Origin: Gnetum montanum | Taxonomy: Eukaryota; Streptophyta; Gnetopsida; Gnetales; Gnetaceae | Reading direction: 5' to 3' | NCBI GenBank assembly: GCA_015680685.1 | Contig: MNCI01000569.1 | Coordinates: 347,085 to 411,084, forward strand | DNA: 64,000 nt | Shown here: piece by piece, positions 20,594 to 33,900 of the stretch | Layout: each line of letters begins with the position of its first letter | Position numbering within the stretch: position 1 is the stretch's first letter | Position numbers and translations under genes: made by a program | The notes under the pieces: generated by a model | What the model was told of the DNA's origin: nothing | What the model saw: only the letters and a program-made list of their open reading frames with translations | The model's database searches: none

Positions 20594-21711
20594 TTGAACC
20601 AAGAACAAGCTAATGAAGCTATAAAACAACTTCACGATGAAGGACATATAGGATACCGCTCATTAGTTCATAAAATTGTGAGGGCTGGTTATTATTGTCC
20701 TACTATGATTAATGATGCTTATAACCTTGTTAAGACGTGTGTGTCCAATGCCAGATATTTAAAGGTAAAGATTCCAAGAGTTCAGCCCCTTTACAACCTA
20801 TAATAGAAACAAGACCATTTTCCCAATGGGCATTAGATTTTATTAGAGTGATCAATCCTTTATCTACTATCCTACATAAGTTCATTTTGACAGCCACTGA
20901 TTATTGCATACGTTGGTTAGAGGCGAAAGCACCCAAAACTGCATCATCTTGTGAGGTCATTTGCTTCTTAGAAAATGATATAATCTCTAGATATGGTTAT
21001 CCTTATGCTTTAGTAGTTGATAATGGGCCCACCTTCATTTCCATTGAGTTTACAAATTGGGCTAGAGACCATAACATCATTGTCAAGGCAATAACCGAAT
21101 ATTACCTACAAGGTAATGGTTTGGCTGAATCTTCCAACAAAATTGTATTAGATGGGATTAAGAAGTTGGTAGCCCAAAATCCACAAACTTGGCATGAACA
21201 ACTAAAATGGGCAGTTTGGGCTGATAGGATTCGTTACAAAGAATCGATCAAGACTACACCATATGATTTAGTATATGGACAGGAACCCATATTGCCAATT
21301 AATTTACAGATTCCTACATATTAAATCTTCTTGGACTACTTACCAACTAACGAGCATCTAATATCATGAGCATGTGACATTTTGAACTTAGAACTTAAAA
21401 GGGTTAAAGCGATCAAAAATATGTGTGGTCATCAAAAAATTGTTAAGAGATGGTTCGATAAAAAATATGCAACTAAAAATTTTCAAGTAGGTGATCTAGT
21501 CCTTAAGAGGGATAGAGCGTTTAGTCAAACTGGCCCTCAAACTAAGTTTTCACCTATGTGGTCAGGTCCATTCCAAATTGTAGACATCACTACCCCATAT
21601 GTGTTCAAGATTGTTGATTTGCAAGGATATAGGTTGAATAGGAATTTTAATTCATTTCATTTTAAGCATTTCTACTCAGGTACCCCACATGGGCACTTGG
21701 TAGATTCTTAG
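20594..21711 (+). pseudogene. Element 2 integrase
   Basis: The zinc-binding domain (20594-20760) has HDEGHIGYRSLVHKIVRAGY and the second Cys pair in a different frame (CVQCQIFKGK from 20737), so one frameshift lies near 20740. The catalytic core follows with the D,D,E residues in WALDFIRV, VVDNGPTF and GLAESSNK, and ends with RYKESIKTTPYDLVYGQEP. After a broken linker the C-terminal domain at 21382-21711 has KRWFDKKYATKNFQVGDLVL and MWSGPFQIVDI. It would insert element cDNA into the genome. No extra ORF follows. Confidence 0.92.
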
Positions 21712-22346
21712 TTGCATGTTTTCTTCTCCTTTTTCTTTGCATTTCATTTGAATATAGTTGCATTTCCATATTTTGTTTGCATTTTCATTATTTCTTTCTT
21801 AGCATATTGTTTTGATTATTGTGTTCTTCATATGATTTTAATAATCATTTGTCATTTGAGTTACTAGACATTGGGTCATCTTAACACCATTGGAAAATAA
21901 TGTAGGTATAACATAATTTACTATTACTATAATATTATATTTCAATAATGCTATAAAATCTGCTTTATACTTTATATTTCAAAAATACTATAACTCTTTC
22001 CAATTGATTCCAAGGTTTCAGTTTATTTGTTATGTTAGATTATGGAGCATTGGATTTATACAAACTTATCATGTTATCATCATGATCATGTGAGTGTAGG
22101 ATATGTGATGTTGGAAAGTGGTTAGTCATAATTACTAGGTGACCTTGGAAAATTCTATCCTTTCCTCTCATAAGCTCAAGCCCTTAGGTATGATGATCCA
22201 TGGCTATCTTGTGAACAACAGGGTGAAGTGTGTTCATTTCTACTTGAGACTCCTTAGCCACCTAAGAGACTTGCTATGATGCCACCAATCAAAGGCACAT
22301 ACGCGAGGGTTGAACTGCACCATGGGCCACACATCTTATTCCCCAA
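21712..22346 (+). other. Element 2 non-coding sequence after integrase
   Basis: No gene and no clear polypurine tract are seen. A short echo of LTR sequence, CCACACATCTTATTCCCCAA, lies at about 22328-22347, just before LTR homology starts, suggesting a small rearrangement that removed the true LTR start. Confidence 0.5.
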
Positions 22347-25300
22347 TTTTTATTTAAAAAAATAAAAATGAAAGATACCTCTTGTTCCCCAATTTTTCGC
22401 CATAGGCCACACATCTTATCCTAGATCTTCAATAAAAAAATATTCAAAGACATGGTCATGTGTCTACGCAGCCCGGCTGGATGTAAGAAAATTAGTCGCG
22501 TTGAAGAAATCGGCATCAAGGACAAGCAATCAATAGAAAGTATGATCCAAATGGAATAAAGGAAGGACTTTCACTTAGTTTGTTGCTAACTTTCTAAGTA
22601 CATTAGGTGGAAGGTGTTGTTCTAGTTATATATAAAATTGTTTTATTTTAAAAATAAAAACTAAATTTTTTTTATAAAAGGTTTATAAAGAGTATCTTTG
22701 TAAGTATATGTTAATCAAAATGGACTAAAGAGAGGGCTTCCACTCAAGTTGTTGCTAACTTAGTAACACTCTAGGTTGGAGGCGTTGTTCTAAGCATATA
22801 TTAAATTGCCTAATTGTAAAAAATAAAAAAAAATTCTTTATAAAAGGTTTATAAAGAGTATCTTCATCACATATTTTAAACTAAAATTAATTATGCATGC
22901 ATAACATTGGCTTACGAGGAGAGTTGATATGGTAAATTTTACTCAAAAGAAATAAATAGATTATAAACCAACCAAATAATCGGCATATCCCAACCATATG
23001 TAATGTGCTGAAATGCTAGGCATTGTCGAAAAATATAACAATAGTATTTAATGGTTTTTTTATTGTACAATGCGTTCAGTGATTCGTTATAGTAAATCTT
23101 GATCCATCTATGTATTTCAACTTAGATGAGGAGATCTTGTTCATGGTTTGCTTGTTGTATAGTGCAAATGGTGAGAAATAACAGTTATAAACTAATTAAC
23201 CTTTGAATTAAGACCTTTTTTTGATACTATTCAAGAAGGAATGTTTATTTTTTTCTACATTTTCCCAATGTTTTAAAGATACTATTGGTTTTACTATTTT
23301 GCAAAGTCGCTTAGGATCAAAATAAAGAATGTGCTTTTGAATATTTTATTTTTTAAGCTCTAAAATTCCCATATGAAATGATCCATCATTTAGAATTATT
23401 AGCAACACCTTTTTGTAGTACTTAGTGAATTGGAATTTAGAGAGATTATGACTATAGGCTATAAATTGATAAATAGCGTAACTTTTAAGAACATCATCTT
23501 TACTTCAAGAAAGATAATCATATTGTGCCTATCTCTTCATTTTAAATTCACCCATCAAGAAAGCTTTAGAACTTTTTCTAGTTGTTAACAATATTTAGTT
23601 GCTAGACTAGACCTTTGTTGAGGCCAACCTCACCCATGCTAGGCATAGGGCCTTGATCAATAGTTATAACATAACAATTTCACTTTAAATTAGTTGCAAG
23701 GTTAGATATAGAGTTGTAGAGGTAATGTTCCCTAGAATTACAACTTGATGTGTAAACCTCTATTGAGGTGCTTGTGAGTTCATATAGTATTTGATTTTAC
23801 ACGGTGACTTTTTCGTGCTTATCCTTATTACCGATAAAAAGTGCCATCGATTTTCCATATCAAAAGTTGTTATTCTATGCATTTCACACCATACAAAAGC
23901 CAAAGTATAAGATAATATAAATGGTTACATATAGCTAGTCAAACCATGTACTTCACAAAAAAAAAAGTATTTCGACATAAACCATAAAACTTAAGGCTTA
24001 TTTTTCAGCTCATTTTCTTATTTCATCTTTCCCACATAGCGTTTGGCATCCAAAGGTAGTTGGCAGCTGACGGAAGTTAATAGAGATAGACGATTAACAT
24101 TGGTTTCTCCCGCAGGGCCGCTATGAACAGGAAATGGCGAGCAAGAAATAGAGAAGACATAGCAGGAGGCAGCAAGAAAAAGCAATCTCTAGAATTGGCA
24201 AGAAGGTCTGGTTGCCAACCTTTCTTTTGAAACGCGTAGCGGTTGGCAGTGCATGTCCATCAACAGCTACTATTTTATTTTGTTCTTCTATTTTCTCTGG
24301 CCACATGTAATCCATCTTTTAGCCTCTTGTTGTTGCAAGCAGCGCACGTCTGACAGCAACACACCTATAGATGGTGGCCTTCTCTTTGGACGCTGAGGTA
24401 ACAGTAGACACCTTTAGCGAGTCTGCAGGATGATCAGGAATAATGTGACGAATGCACTAACGGCTGCAACCACACCCACATCTCAGTAACATATAATAAT
24501 ATCAAAAAAGTTTGGCATTTTGAATTACAGATATTTAATATTTTTAGCATTTCCAAACATGTTACCCGTGCTTAAACTTTCATTGTTTTTATAATTCAAA
24601 GCAGTAGCTTTTTTTTTAGGCTTTTAGATCCTCAAATCCTTAGATACTAATATATTGCATTCTTCAACTTTTAAGTCGTTTTCAATCGGGAACTCCCTAT
24701 GGTCCCCGTTGCATTGCTCTGTTTCATTGCGTTGCCCTGATAAGTATAGTTTTCTTGTCTGCATTTGCAGCACAATAGCAACTATAAGTTTCTATATATG
24801 GTAACAGTGCCAAAGATGTTTCATCCTCAATGACAACATCATCACCATTGGCCAATATTTAGTTTATGCTTACGTTCAATCTGCTTGTTAAAATTCGGTA
24901 ACTGCATCTGCTATCAACGATGTGCCATTTTCTGATATACTTAAATTTTTTTAAGTATCTAAATTCCAAATAGTCGTTTCTTTGGAGTGGCATTGTGTGT
25001 GACGAAATCAACGTCTCTATAGTACTGAAGGAATGAGTTTTTTTTTACTTGTTAGTCACGACAATCTTTTAAAATTTTTAGTCAACTTAGAGTCAGAGAA
25101 GTAATTTAAGATAGAGTTTTGCCATTATGATTTCTCCGTAAAATGCACAGGGGATCACATATTGTTTAAGCTTTGAGGAATTAAATTTTTATAGCAGAAT
25201 CTTGAAGTTCAATGTTATAGACATATGAAAAGTTGTGCATCTTTACTACCAGTTTATTAACAAAATTTTATTTTCATTAATGTTGTTATACATATGGTTA

Positions 25301-25469
25301 AGAATATTTCATTAGTGGACTTCATTATTATTATAATTATTGTCACATAGCCCTTTCCAGAGACTATTCCCGGGTTTCCGTACCCATATAGGAGGCACCC
25401 TAGGCGATAGTCTCCTAAAACATGTTTTCACAGGTGGTGTTCGCATGTCCAAAATTTACGCATCAACAA
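22347..25469 (+). repeat. 3' LTR of element 2 (left end missing)
   Basis: It is collinear with 11399-14454 and ends GCATCAACA. It shares diagnostic bases with the 5' LTR that segment A' lacks (for example CAGCCCGGCTGG), supporting the pairing of these two copies as the LTRs of one element. Confidence 0.88.
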
Positions 25470-26948
25470 CCTTATAAAACACAATCAAGAATAGTTGGTT
25501 GGATAATTAACACTAAGTTTAGCTATATATTCATAATTTGGCATAGAAAAATTTTTCTATTAACAAAAAATCAAATGGATTGAAGCTAAGAAATTTATAA
25601 ATAATATATGATGAAAAATTTAGGAAATATTGTTTAGCATTGCATTACCAATCCCCTAAAGGTTTATGGACAAAATATAATTTAATGTTACAAGTTTGGG
25701 CCCTTTGATATGATTGATTATTGGCCTCTACATTTGTAGATATCCCCACCTATAATAAATTTCTTTTACATTTATTTTTCTAATAGAAATAGGGCTTTCA
25801 TTTCACTTGTGGCCTTTAAACAATGCATTGGCTCCATTTGTAATTTCAAGAGCATTTTAGACAAGGATATTTATAAGAGGAGGTTATGTCTCTCTCCTCA
25901 CTTCCTATCATGAAATTAAGTTGCAACTAAGTTATATCTATTTAGGGTATGTCTTATTTAATAACTTTCCCACTTAAAAATATAAGAAAATCCTTTTTTT
26001 TCTCCCAAGAAAATAGAAGACAATGAAATCTATTAAACCAAAGCATTAACACGCATGGAAAGATAAACATTACGCTAAGTGCATTAAAAAATTAAATTGC
26101 AACTAAAGGTAAATTTTAAATTATGTCAAATTATTGCAACAAAGCAAAATAGTCTTGGTCTTTACTGTTGTCATGCAGTGGTATAAGACATTTGGATAAA
26201 GACTCAAGACAACTGATTTTTACCACACTGTAGGCACTTGCTCATAATTCCAAGTCATACGGAAATAAAGTGTAAAGGCTTTGCTATGCTATTGACCAAA
26301 TAGTGTCATAAATGCAATTGTTGCACAAATTTATATAGGTATTTATTACAATTCAATCAATGTAGTTGGCCCTCTATCAATACTCACTCATCAACATAGC
26401 CAATAGAAAGATGACTTGCTATGACTGACTAAAAACTTACTCTCAAGTTAACAAAATTGGAATCGATTTTATTACAAAATTTGAAGTTGACTTGACTTAC
26501 TTGAGTGACTAGAGTGTCACATTATAAAAACTTATTTGAGTGAATTTTTACAAATTAGTAGATGACAAAATTTGAACACATTATCCTTACAAAAATGTGA
26601 AGATTATAACAAAAAGCTAGGGCTTATGATTTATGAAATTGAAATTGAAATTGAAGCTTTATTATATACAAAGACCTATAGTATATATTGGACAAATATT
26701 ACATTTTCATAAAAAATAATGATAGACACTTCAGATTGACCAAGCACCAATGGGAGTAGTAAAAATAAATCATACAAATTTTTTGCTATAACATTACAAT
26801 GTTATTTCAAATGGATAGTCACAACACAAAAAGAAGCACACACAACTCATTTCAAGGGCTCTTAACTTGAACAATTTACAAATGCACTTTTCTCTAAGAA
26901 GTTAAATCTATCTTCCACTTTCAATTCTAAGATTATGTGAATTGTAGC
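25470..26948. other. Intergenic stretch with a decayed antisense LTR/3'-end fragment
   Basis: No gene is visible. At 26425-26600 the plus strand reads GACTGACTAAAAACTTACTC and onwards, resembling 48650-48740, the sequence next to the polypurine tract of element 5. At about 26150-26420 there is weaker resemblance to an antisense LTR (ATAAAGACTC, CACACTGTAGGCA). I read 26150-26600 as an old antisense fragment of the element-3/5 family. A short (GAAATT)n run lies at about 26637-26656. Confidence 0.4.
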
Positions 26949-27815
26949 TAATAAAGTCAATTTTTGTTATGATATGATATTGTATTTGCAATATAGTAGC
27001 AATGATGTTGTGGTACATGCTACATCATCATTGATACAATGTCTTGGGTGCAACCCTATAAATACCAGTACTTGGGCACACAATTCAAAACTTTTCATTC
27101 CATCCTTAGCTAGACTTTTGTAGTTTATTTTCATAGTTTTAGTGATAGAGTGAATGCTTGTAGTGTGCTATTTAGCAATTTTATGAAGTCTTTATTCGAG
27201 TGAAGTGTACTTGGGCACAATTAATGACTGAAAATAAAGATCGAGATTGCTTCTCATCATTTCAGCATTCACTTAGTTTACTTGTTTTACTTAGTTTAAT
27301 TTTTCTGCTTTTTTAGTTAATCATTTATGTTTCCAAGTACTTTACTTTACTTGTTCATTAGTAAAGTGGAATGAGTGCAATTGGTTTTGAGCATTTAAGT
27401 GTAATCATTTGGTATTCTTAGTAGTGTTATTACCTAGTTCGTTTAGTAGAATAACACTTGGTAACCCAATAATTATTACATGAGCCCAAGATGTGTAGAG
27501 TAAGCTAGGACTAGATGCTCATCGCTTTAGGCTAGTGTAGATTTCCATTGCAGTCATTACTTAGATTTAGATTTCTATTCTCAATTTTCATTATGTTTGT
27601 AACTAGGTGTATTAAGGTCCTAACAACATCACTTAACATATGAATCACTATGAGTTAAACCTTAGTCTTCACTATCTGCAAGTGGGAAGACAGTGATCAT
27701 AAACTTAATATTAAACCTTAGCATAATAACATTATCTATTCATGGATTACAATTTGGTTGCCCATGAGCACTTGTGACTTGTATGATAGAGTGTTGGATA
27801 CTTCATCACTCATTA
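26949..27815 (+). repeat. 5' LTR of element 3
   Basis: It starts TAATAAAGTCAATTTT, with TG mutated to TA compared with the 3' LTR, and ends CACTCATTA. TATAAATA lies at 27057-27064. The U3 has an imperfect inverted repeat of the form ATGATGT...ACATCAT at about 27002-27030. Confidence 0.9.
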
Positions 27816-27958
27816 TTGGTGCCGTTGTTGGGGATGTGTCAATGTGTGCTAAGTAATTGATCTTACAAAGTTTATTGTATCAAGAACCATAAAGTTAATC
27901 TTTCTAATTTTTAAATAATCATAATAACACATACTTAACTAAGCATCACAATTATAAC

Positions 27959-30470
27959 ATGGCTTCAAATAAGAAAAAACTATCACCTACCAAAGAAATA
28001 TAGAGGGGCAATGATAAAATAAATAACAATGAAGACTAGAGTATGCCTATGCAAGAAAGAATCTCATATGCTCACAATGATCCTTAATACCCTAATTTCA
28101 CATTCATCTTCCTCCAAAATGGGCAAATAAGATGGAGAGACCTAAAAGGCAACATTGCTTTACCTCCAAAGCATTTAGCACTCATCATGCTTCAAACAGC
28201 TCTAAGGAGAATGAATCTGAATCATGTGCAAGAAGGGTATCATATGAATAAACACATGATAAGACCCTATCAACCCACAAAGGCACAAGTGTAGAGAGAT
28301 GTTGCCATGAAAACCAAACATGAGCATAATAAGGAAAAGTAGGTTAACTCTCCTATTGTCCTAGAGGAACATCAAGGGTGATGTCTTTACAATAGAGAAA
28401 CTCCACTAGGAAAATGAAGTTCATTCCCAAACATCAATCATTCAGCTAGAAGAACCTATCAAGGTGCAAGTACATTTAGCCCTAGTAGAGACATTAAGAA
28501 GAGAAGAAAAATAATCTAAGTATAAAAAGGACTCAATGCCAAGAGTTCTTGCTAGATCACAAAAGATGAACTCTAGAGTCACAGAAGAAGAACTAGCTGA
28601 CATCATTCTCCCAATGCTTCATCTTCATCCTCATGATCGTCACTGGACTCTAATTAAAGGAAACAAGGGTATTGAAACCATGACAAGGATAGACGTTGGA
28701 CTCATGATAGACATGACTATCACCCAAGACACCTTAATGAAGAAGATGAAGAGCATGAACCAATAAGGAACAAGGATATATAGGAAGACTGAGAGAGACA
28801 TGAGTATCAAAGGAGGCATCACTACAATCTAGCATACAAACCCTATGATCATGAAGAATCCCTATTGGGTACTCACAATATGATCAACATAAGAAAAGTT
28901 ATGTATATCCCAACTATGCATTTGAAAGACAATTGCATTAAGTGTCTAGAAATGAACAATATTCCTAAGTTTGAAGGTGGGTATAACGTAAATCGACAAC
29001 ATCACCTTCAACCATATGATGATGCCTGTGCCCTACAGCATTTAAAGAGTGATTAGTAGAAACTTAAGTTGTTCCCTCAAACACTCATCAAGGAGGAAAA
29101 AAGCTAGTACAGATTGTTAGAACCTAAATTAATTAGAAGGTGGAGTACCATGCTTAAAATTTTTAATGATAAATACCAAACCTACTTCTGAGTGTCCAAT
29201 CTTATGAAGCAGATCTAGGGTTGGAAGGAAGAGATCCACAAATCCCTTGATGAAGCAATGGGTAGATACCAGTCTCTTTTGCATAGGTGTCCATGTCATA
29301 GATTTTCCCAAAGTGAGCAACTTAGACATATTATTGATGGGCTAAGGAATAAAACCAGGGAAACCCTTGGGGTTTATGCCCAAGGTAGACTGTTTGAAAT
29401 GACTGCCCATCAAATTTAGAGACTCATTGACCAAGAGGTGAAGGAAGAAGGAAAATTGAAAAAGAGAGAATCAGCTAAGGAGTATAATAGAGATCCATCC
29501 ATCCATTCAAAAAAAAAAGAGATGTATGAGTATGCAATAATCAAGAGGAAGAAACCTTGGAGGAGGTGATACAGAAAAAGACTCTACTAATTCAAAAGTT
29601 TGTTAATGATATAGCCACCAAGGTAGAAAAGATGTAGGATTCGGTGGATGAGAAATTTGCTATAGCCATCAAAATTGTGGAAGAAAAAATTGAACAAGCC
29701 TTTATTAAGGGTAAAGAGAAAAAGAAGAAAAGAAACTTTAGATGAAAAGGCAAAGTGGCATTAGTGGTAAAATGTTTTGATATAAGCTTAGATGATGAGG
29801 AAGGGTGTATAGTGTGCTAGTATGAACATCTTAAGAAGTGTTTTCCTGTAATGGCACATTTGCAAGAAATAGAGGCATATGCACTTAATCCAAGACTCAC
29901 CAAGAAGAAAATGCTAAAACGGTTACCTTACCCTCAAGGTAACGACTAACAAACCTTCCAAATAGCCTAAGACCCCAGTGAAGCTTATTCGTATCCACAG
30001 GAGTACTACCATCAATAGTGGCAACAACCACAATCATGGGCAATGCCATGACTAATACCATAGTACCATATCAAAAACTAGACCCTTATGGATACTATGT
30101 TCAACATCCAATATCTTTGGGAAATGTAGTAGTTTGGACTTCTTAGTACTATCCACTAGAATACTATGGATTGACACCTCCAAGGATGGATTCCAACACA
30201 AACGTGCATCAACAAGTGGCTGGTTCATTGAGTTAACCTTCTAACCAGTTACCATCAATTCCACCACCTATCATGCAAGGGGAATTGCCAAAAGAGGCAC
30301 AACAAAAGAATGCTATAAGGGTAGTGAATATACAAAGAGATGATCATACCAGCAACACTAAGGAAAAATCAAGGAAACATCCTCTCTTCAGGACAAGTCT
30401 AGAAAAAGCTGGTAGGGTAGGGACCTACAAACACTATGCTTATCCAATAATTAAATGAAAAGCTTACAAC
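27959..30470 (+). pseudogene. Element 3 gag, heavily decayed
   Basis: The start ATG 27959 gives MASNKKKLSPTKE, matching the starts of elements 1 and 4. FTFIFLQNGQIRWRDLKGN lies at about 28098-28155. The core from 28865 has IPTMHLKDNCIKCLEMNNIP and FEGGYNVNRQHHLQPY. At 29150-29400 it has broken equivalents of the capsid helices, including HRCPCHRFSQSEQLRHIIDG. A Lys-rich segment (29560-29760) and Pro/Gln-rich tail (29880-30270) follow. Many in-frame stops and several frame changes are present. Confidence 0.78.
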
Positions 30471-30499
30471 TATCATGCTAACCAAAATTGTAACATACT

Positions 30500-30940
30500 G
30501 GATTAAGGTAGGACCACTTCCCAAGAAAAGAATTGATTTGAGAATTCCTTTGATTTATTTACAAGTAGTTGGAAATTTACCGTGCAAGGCTCTATTAGAC
30601 TTAGGTTCTAGAGTAAATTTGATCCCTCAAGAAAGATATAAGGCATGAAACCTACCATCCTTAAAGAAGTGTTGCATAAGATTAGAACTAGTAGATTAGT
30701 CTGTCACCACTCGTTTGGAACAGATAGAAGATGTAGTGACCACTATCACTAGGTGGTCTTATCCAACAAATTTTCTAGTGATTGACATGAAAAATGATAA
30801 CAAGGAATTTTCTATCATTATGGGAAGAGAATGGCTTAGCACAATAGATGCTAATTTAGGAATGAAATATTTTTGGGGAAATCTTCAAAGAAGATGTGCA
30901 AGAAACCATACATATGCAAAGAATTCCATGCATAATTGAA
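30500..30940 (+). pseudogene. Element 3 aspartic protease
   Basis: The active-site region reads CKALLDLGSRVNLI, with Leu in place of the Ser of D-S-G, so it is probably inactive even apart from the stops. The C-terminal part (from 30715) has YPTNFLVIDMKNDNKEFSII and MGREWLSTIDANLG, collinear with the proteases of elements 1 and 4. The coding sense fades after 30940. Confidence 0.8.
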
Positions 30941-33900
30941 GATAATGGAGGATGCAGTTGTGGACCAAAAGTTCAAAATGTCAACACCATCATTACATTA
31001 ACCCACAATAGATGTGAGAAAAAAGTGTATGTACAAGAAGGAACAAGGGACGCTAAACCAAAAGAGACCTAGTGGCCAAAAACTAAGATCATATACTATC
31101 CAAAACATGCATGGAAATGTCTGACTCACTTATTAACTCTTATCCTAAGAAAGTGATCTAGATTGAGAACTCACAAAAGAATATCATAAACTATAAGCAT
31201 ACACCAACAAATAGGGGAAGTGAGGGCTTAAAATTTGAATTTAAGAATAAAAAAGAGAATATAATTGGACCTTCTTAGATAAAAAGATCATCTAGTCCAA
31301 TGGGACATATGTCCTTAGATGATTAGAGTTCTATTACCATCAAGATTACATGGGATAATAACCAAAAAACTAAATCACTAGGATGGTAAATGAAAAATCT
31401 AGAGCATATGATCTAGGGGATCTAGGATCCATTTTTCGAACACTTATCCATGAGTTCAATTGTGGGGGAGATACCTTATCTTGATTTAGGAATTAATAAG
31501 TGCTTTTCAACTTTTTATTTTACAATTCTTTTTGGTTGATAATTTTTTGTTATACTTTTCACATTTCTTACCAATTTTTCATATTCTTTGATCTCTTTTC
31601 ATTCTTTTAAACTTTTTCATTTCTTAAGCATTTTCTATTCTTTGATATTTTTCAAATTCTTTCTCTATTTTTCCATTTTTCTATGAATTGCATCATTTTC
31701 CTTGTAAATATTTTTGTTGATTTTCCAATAGAATACATTGAATAAAGCAAGATGTAGTCCCAATAAGGTGAAGATTTCTCTATATTATCAAATCATAAGG
31801 GACTAATTACCTATACAATGAGACCATGACATCCATCCATCCATTTCAACAATAATAAGTTCTTACCATGGCCATAATGATATTCTTCTCACAATAAAAC
31901 TAAGAATAAACTTGTGATCATTATGCTTGGATAGAAGAGTGAAGAACCAAATGGGAATGACAAGGGTGTGACATCAAAGAACTTGTGGATTTTCTTGGAT
32001 TATTACTATGAGTTCCATCCAGTTGCTAAGGATGTATTATATCCTCATAGATATAACAAAAAATGAGAGTAAAAGTACAATAAGTGCTACCTTACCATGT
32101 CACTGGAAAGACATGTTACCCATGCTTGAAGGTAGGTGACTTCTCAAGAATCTCAAAAAAAAAAAAAGTGCAATGAATAAACTCCTTCCTTGAACAACAC
32201 AAGTGGTAATATTCCTTACAACAAGTGATAGTCTTATGGTTATAATTCCCAAAGATGAAACAATGTGATGTCACTGTAAAGTGGTTTAGACTTGGTTTGA
32301 ATCTTGGAAAGAAGGACTAATGATTACCTTAACCAATAAATTACATACAAGAATTTATTATGCCTATGGTAAGACACATCACATCCCAAGTTTTAGCAAT
32401 TTCTTCTACATTCCATCTCACCTCATTGTATATTTAATCATAACTTTATGGTTTTGTATAAGATAACATCATTTTTCCAATTTGGCGATACTAACATGTG
32501 TGTTTTGCTAGACAAGCATATCTTACATTCAACTCCTCGAGTGCCTAAAGACACTTTTAGACATTATTATACAAGGGAACTAAGGATTGGATCCTACTTT
32601 GGGGAGGACCCACTTGTATAACTCTTGTATTTCATACTTGGCAAGAAATTCCACATCATCTTGTACCTTCTCAAAATAATCAAGATCCATTAAATACTTT
32701 CCATATCATCTAATAATCTATCCATACATTTCAAATTCTTAACCCATCTCCTATCCATTCAATGAACTTTCATGGCCCGAGATTCCTTCCTTATGAACTT
32801 TGAATATCAAACTTTCAAGAACTATGCATCATTAATGGCCCAAGATCCTTTAAACAAGCTTCAAATCTTCCAAATAGTCCAATTGAATCATTTTTTGCAA
32901 AAAATTTAACAAAAATTTGAAATTTTTTGATGGTGATGTCGTAGCTATGACATCATAGCCCCTATGATGTCACACATATAAAAATAGTATATATAAGTGC
33001 AAGAGTTAGTGAAATCTTTCATTCCTCTCATTTGTAGCAAGAGAAGTTTTTTTAGTTTTTCCTCATAGCTCTTACAAACTAACTTCCCAAGGCCATAACT
33101 TCGTCCTTGTAACTCTGATTTCTGAAATTCTTAAACCCTGTTGATCTTGGAGCACTCTTAGTCATGTGAAGGTACACTATGTTGACATCAAGAAATTTGA
33201 GCCAACATTTTTCTAACACCCAAAAGATAGTATACGGGTAAATATAAGGAAATAATATGCTTCAAGATTGGAACCTATCATTTGTTTCCAACAAAAAGGC
33301 TCAATAGAATATCTATAGATGTGGCTAGAGGAAGTGCAATTTTGATGGAAAAACTCAATGCCTAAATTACCTATATGTTCTTCCTTGAAATCCTGAGGTA
33401 GTTTGAAGAGAAGAAGGCAAGAAAGCCAAGACTTCCATTTCCTTTCCTCATTAGGAAGCTATGCAAGCAAGCTAAAATCACAAGGTACACCAATGATGTC
33501 CCAAGGAAGGCTCAAAATGATTCCTATGCAGAGATGTTCAAGCCAATGTCATTAAAGAAGGATTAAGTAGAAAAATCAATAGGCATTGAGGGAGCTATAG
33601 CTTCCATACCTACTAGTAACATTCTTGCTATTGGTCAGTAGCAATAATACCAACAACAAGAAGTACCATTGCTGATACCACAGGATTATAGACCATCCAT
33701 GAGCCACCTGCAACAAATTGTAGAGATAATAAGTTGAAAAACAAGGGAAGGGAAAAATTTATACAAAGTATAGGAGAGCTCTATAAGGCCCAAAATCTCC
33801 ATAGATCTAGTTAGGCGGGCAAGTGTCATTGCAAGTAGGAGGAAAGGAGAGTTAGACACAATAGATTTCTAGGAATGCTAAATCATTCCAAGTAATGCTC
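30941..33900 (+). other. Element 3 spacer between protease and accessory ORF
   Basis: Coding-like but broken sequence runs to about 31455 and ends at a polypurine-like TGTGGGGGAGATACC (31461-31475). The next 200 bp are T-rich. At 32597-32614 it has CTTTGGGGAGGACCCACT, identical to the site in element 1. A repeat of GATGTCGTAGCTATGACATC type at 32933-32955 forms an inverted repeat, and CCATATAAAAATAGTATATATA-like sequence near 32975 could be a second internal promoter. From about 33240 there are Met-initiated short frames that may be the decayed N-terminus of the accessory ORF. Confidence 0.45.

Larger units (their letters stand above)
11249..25469 (+). mobile_element. Element 2: Tat-like Ty3/gypsy retrotransposon with long LTRs and two RNase H domains
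   Basis: Two long near-identical repeats (11249-14454 and 22347-25469) flank gag, protease, an archaeal-type RNase H, RT with its own RNase H, and integrase, in that order. Extra RNase H domains are established for the Tat lineage; their position upstream of RT is noteworthy here. Long LTRs fit Tat relatives. The 5' start of the 5' LTR is hidden by the gap. The 3' LTR lacks its first part and the preceding polypurine tract, so the 3' end of the internal region is deleted. A solo LTR of another family sits at 16902-17724. Stops in every domain show the element is dead. Confidence 0.88.
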
